Below are positions 63,705 to 64,000 of a stretch of DNA of 64,000 nucleotides, piece by piece. Numbering within the stretch: position 1 is the stretch's first letter; each line of letters begins with the position of its first letter. Origin of the DNA: Bacillus siamensis KCTC 13613 (lineage in GTDB: Bacteria > Bacillota > Bacilli > Bacillales > Bacillaceae); NCBI RefSeq assembly GCF_000262045.1, contig NZ_AJVF01000013.1, positions 372,001-436,000 on the forward strand, in the 5' to 3' direction. Position numbers and translations under genes: made by a program. The notes beneath the pieces were generated by a model. That model made no database searches. It saw nothing but the letters and a program-made list of their open reading frames with translations, and was not told where the DNA came from.

Positions 63705-64000
63705 ATGAAAGCAGTCGGCCTGGTTGTTGAATATAATCCCTTTCATAACGGACACCGCTATCATGCGGAACAAGCAAAAATCAAGACAGACAGCAGCGTC
63801 GCGGCGGCGGTGATGAGCGGCCCTTTTTTGCAGCGCGGGGAACCGGCCGCCGTCTCAAAGTGGGCCCGGACAAAAATGGCGCTGGAAAACGGCGTGGATA
63901 TCGTCATTGAGCTCCCTTATATGTATGCCGTACAAAAAGCGGAATTATTCGCGCGCGGCAGTATTTCGCTTCTTCACCAATTAGGATGCAGCAGCTTATT
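63705..64000 (+). CDS. tmcAL: tRNA-Met cytidine acetate ligase TmcAL, C-terminus cut off by the window
   Basis: ATP-dependent enzyme that makes N4-acetylcytidine at the wobble position of elongator tRNA-Met using acetate (YlbM in B. subtilis). The visible 98 codons begin [20 protein letters not shown], with the nucleotidyltransferase HNGH motif, then [15 protein letters not shown] and [16 protein letters not shown]. The family is about 400 residues, so most of the gene lies outside the window. AAAGGCGG precedes the ATG. Confidence 0.95.
   Translation, partial: MKAVGLVVEYNPFHNGHRYHAEQAKIKTDSSVAAAVMSGPFLQRGEPAAVSKWARTKMALENGVDIVIELPYMYAVQKAELFARGSISLLHQLGCSSL

Overview
The window looks like conserved chromosomal core of a member of the Bacillus subtilis group. 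Gene order follows, in reverse orientation, the B. subtilis ylbM–mra/dcw–spoIIG–ylm–pyr–cysH–yloB segment. Protein sequences are close to, but clearly different from, those I remember for B. subtilis 168, so B. velezensis, B. amyloliquefaciens or B. siamensis is my best inference. Nearly every gene is on the minus strand; only yloA, ylbP and the partial ylbM are on the plus strand. I saw no tRNA, rRNA, insertion sequence, prophage or CRISPR array.

Layout from left to right. Positions 1–4000 hold a truncated P-type Ca2+ ATPase gene (yloB) divergent from rqcH (yloA). Positions 4300–10320 hold the cysH-cysP-sat-cysC-sumT-sirB-sirC operon for sulfate uptake, activation and reduction plus siroheme synthesis, led by a SAM (S-box) riboswitch. 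Positions 10343–22212 hold the pyr operon (pyrR-pyrP-pyrB-pyrC-pyrAA-pyrAB-pyrK-pyrD-pyrF-pyrE), with three PyrR-binding attenuators. Next come ylyB, lspA, ylyA and a T-box-controlled ileS. Positions 27313–33737 hold divIVA, ylmH, ylmG, sepF, ylmE, ylmD, ylmC, ylmB and ylmA, with a TPP riboswitch just ahead of ylmB. Positions 33868–36650 hold the sporulation sigma cluster sigG, sigE, spoIIGA. The large protease gene bpr follows, then ftsZ and ftsA, then divIB, murB, murG, spoVE, murD, mraY, murE, spoVD, pbpB, ftsL, rsmH and mraZ (the dcw cluster). The right end holds bshC, a panE-like gene, ylbP, ylbO, rpmF, ylbN and the start of ylbM (tmcAL).

Together the genes cover sulfur assimilation feeding cysteine and siroheme, UMP synthesis, lipid-linked murein precursors and septum assembly, and the mother-cell and forespore sigma factors of sporulation. 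Regulation is unusually RNA-based: six transcript-leader switches (one S-box, three PyrR sites, one T-box, one TPP) lie on one strand within about 23 kb. Other readable controls are the 22-bp-spaced spoIIG promoter with 0A-like boxes, an inverted repeat overlapping the sigG ribosome site, a sigma-H promoter before ftsA, and a 10-bp-periodic GTGG-type array before mraZ that looks like the MraZ operator.

I did not find a convincing new biological system. The most notable departure from the B. subtilis map is between divIB and ftsA. There ylxW, ylxX and sbp appear to be absent, and the gap carries only a doubtful 67-codon membrane-peptide ORF. All comparisons with B. subtilis are from memory, not from a search.
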